Shown here: positions 5,597 to 5,615 of the stretch, piece after piece
How the letters are laid out: every line of letters begins with the position of its first letter
Position numbering within the stretch: position 1 is the stretch's first letter
Assembly (NCBI GenBank): GCA_902773455.1
Contig: CACYEW010000190.1
Location: 1-5,615 of the forward strand
Direction of reading: 5' to 3'
DNA length: 5,615 nucleotides
From: an uncultured Ruminococcus sp.
Lineage (GTDB): Bacteria; Bacillota; Clostridia; Oscillospirales; CAG-272
Notes under the pieces: generated by a model
Databases searched by the model: none
What the model was told of the DNA's origin: nothing
What the model saw: only the letters and a program-made list of their open reading frames with translations
Position numbers and translations under genes: made by a program

Positions 5597-5615
5597 CGAT
5601 ATAACAAATTAAATA

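Overview
The window looks like chromosomal DNA from a member of the Bacillota, most likely an uncultured gut-type Clostridia. This is inferred from an AddA-type recombination nuclease, a DltA/DltC-like pair, a VanW protein, consensus sigma-A promoters and purine-rich Shine-Dalgarno sites. I cannot name the species. The coding DNA is of moderate GC with many TCG, ACG, GCG, ATA and AGA codons, while the one intergenic region is strongly AT-rich.

Layout. (1) Positions 1-2822, plus strand: the C-terminal three quarters of addA, the helicase-nuclease subunit of the AddAB double-strand-break repair complex. Its N-terminus with the Walker A motif lies left of the window. (2) Positions 2786-5242, minus strand: a compact three-gene unit, vanW-like > dltA-like > dltC-like. 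The genes overlap by 11 bp and by an ATGA 4-bp junction, so they are probably translationally coupled. A near-perfect sigma-A promoter at 5269-5297 reads into vanW about 20 nt upstream of its start. addA and dltC converge and overlap tail to tail by 37 bp. A perfect 12-bp inverted repeat that could terminate addA transcription sits inside the dltC coding sequence. (3) Positions 5243-5615: an AT-rich intergenic region with A-tracts, a short repeated motif and a second strong promoter (5492-5520, plus strand, extended -10). That promoter drives a GC-rich leader with several competing stem pairings, ahead of a gene that starts beyond the window.

How the genes may work together. DltA charges D-alanine (as AMP ester, then thioester) onto the phosphopantetheine arm of DltC. 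In classical dlt operons the membrane proteins DltB and DltD then carry D-alanine to teichoic acid. Here the pair is in an operon with a vanW-like gene, and neither dltB nor dltD is present between the promoter and the end of the unit. Either the export half is encoded elsewhere, or this is a reduced aminoacyl-carrier cassette with another acceptor. The cassette and the structured leader at the right edge are the two most interesting things in the window.
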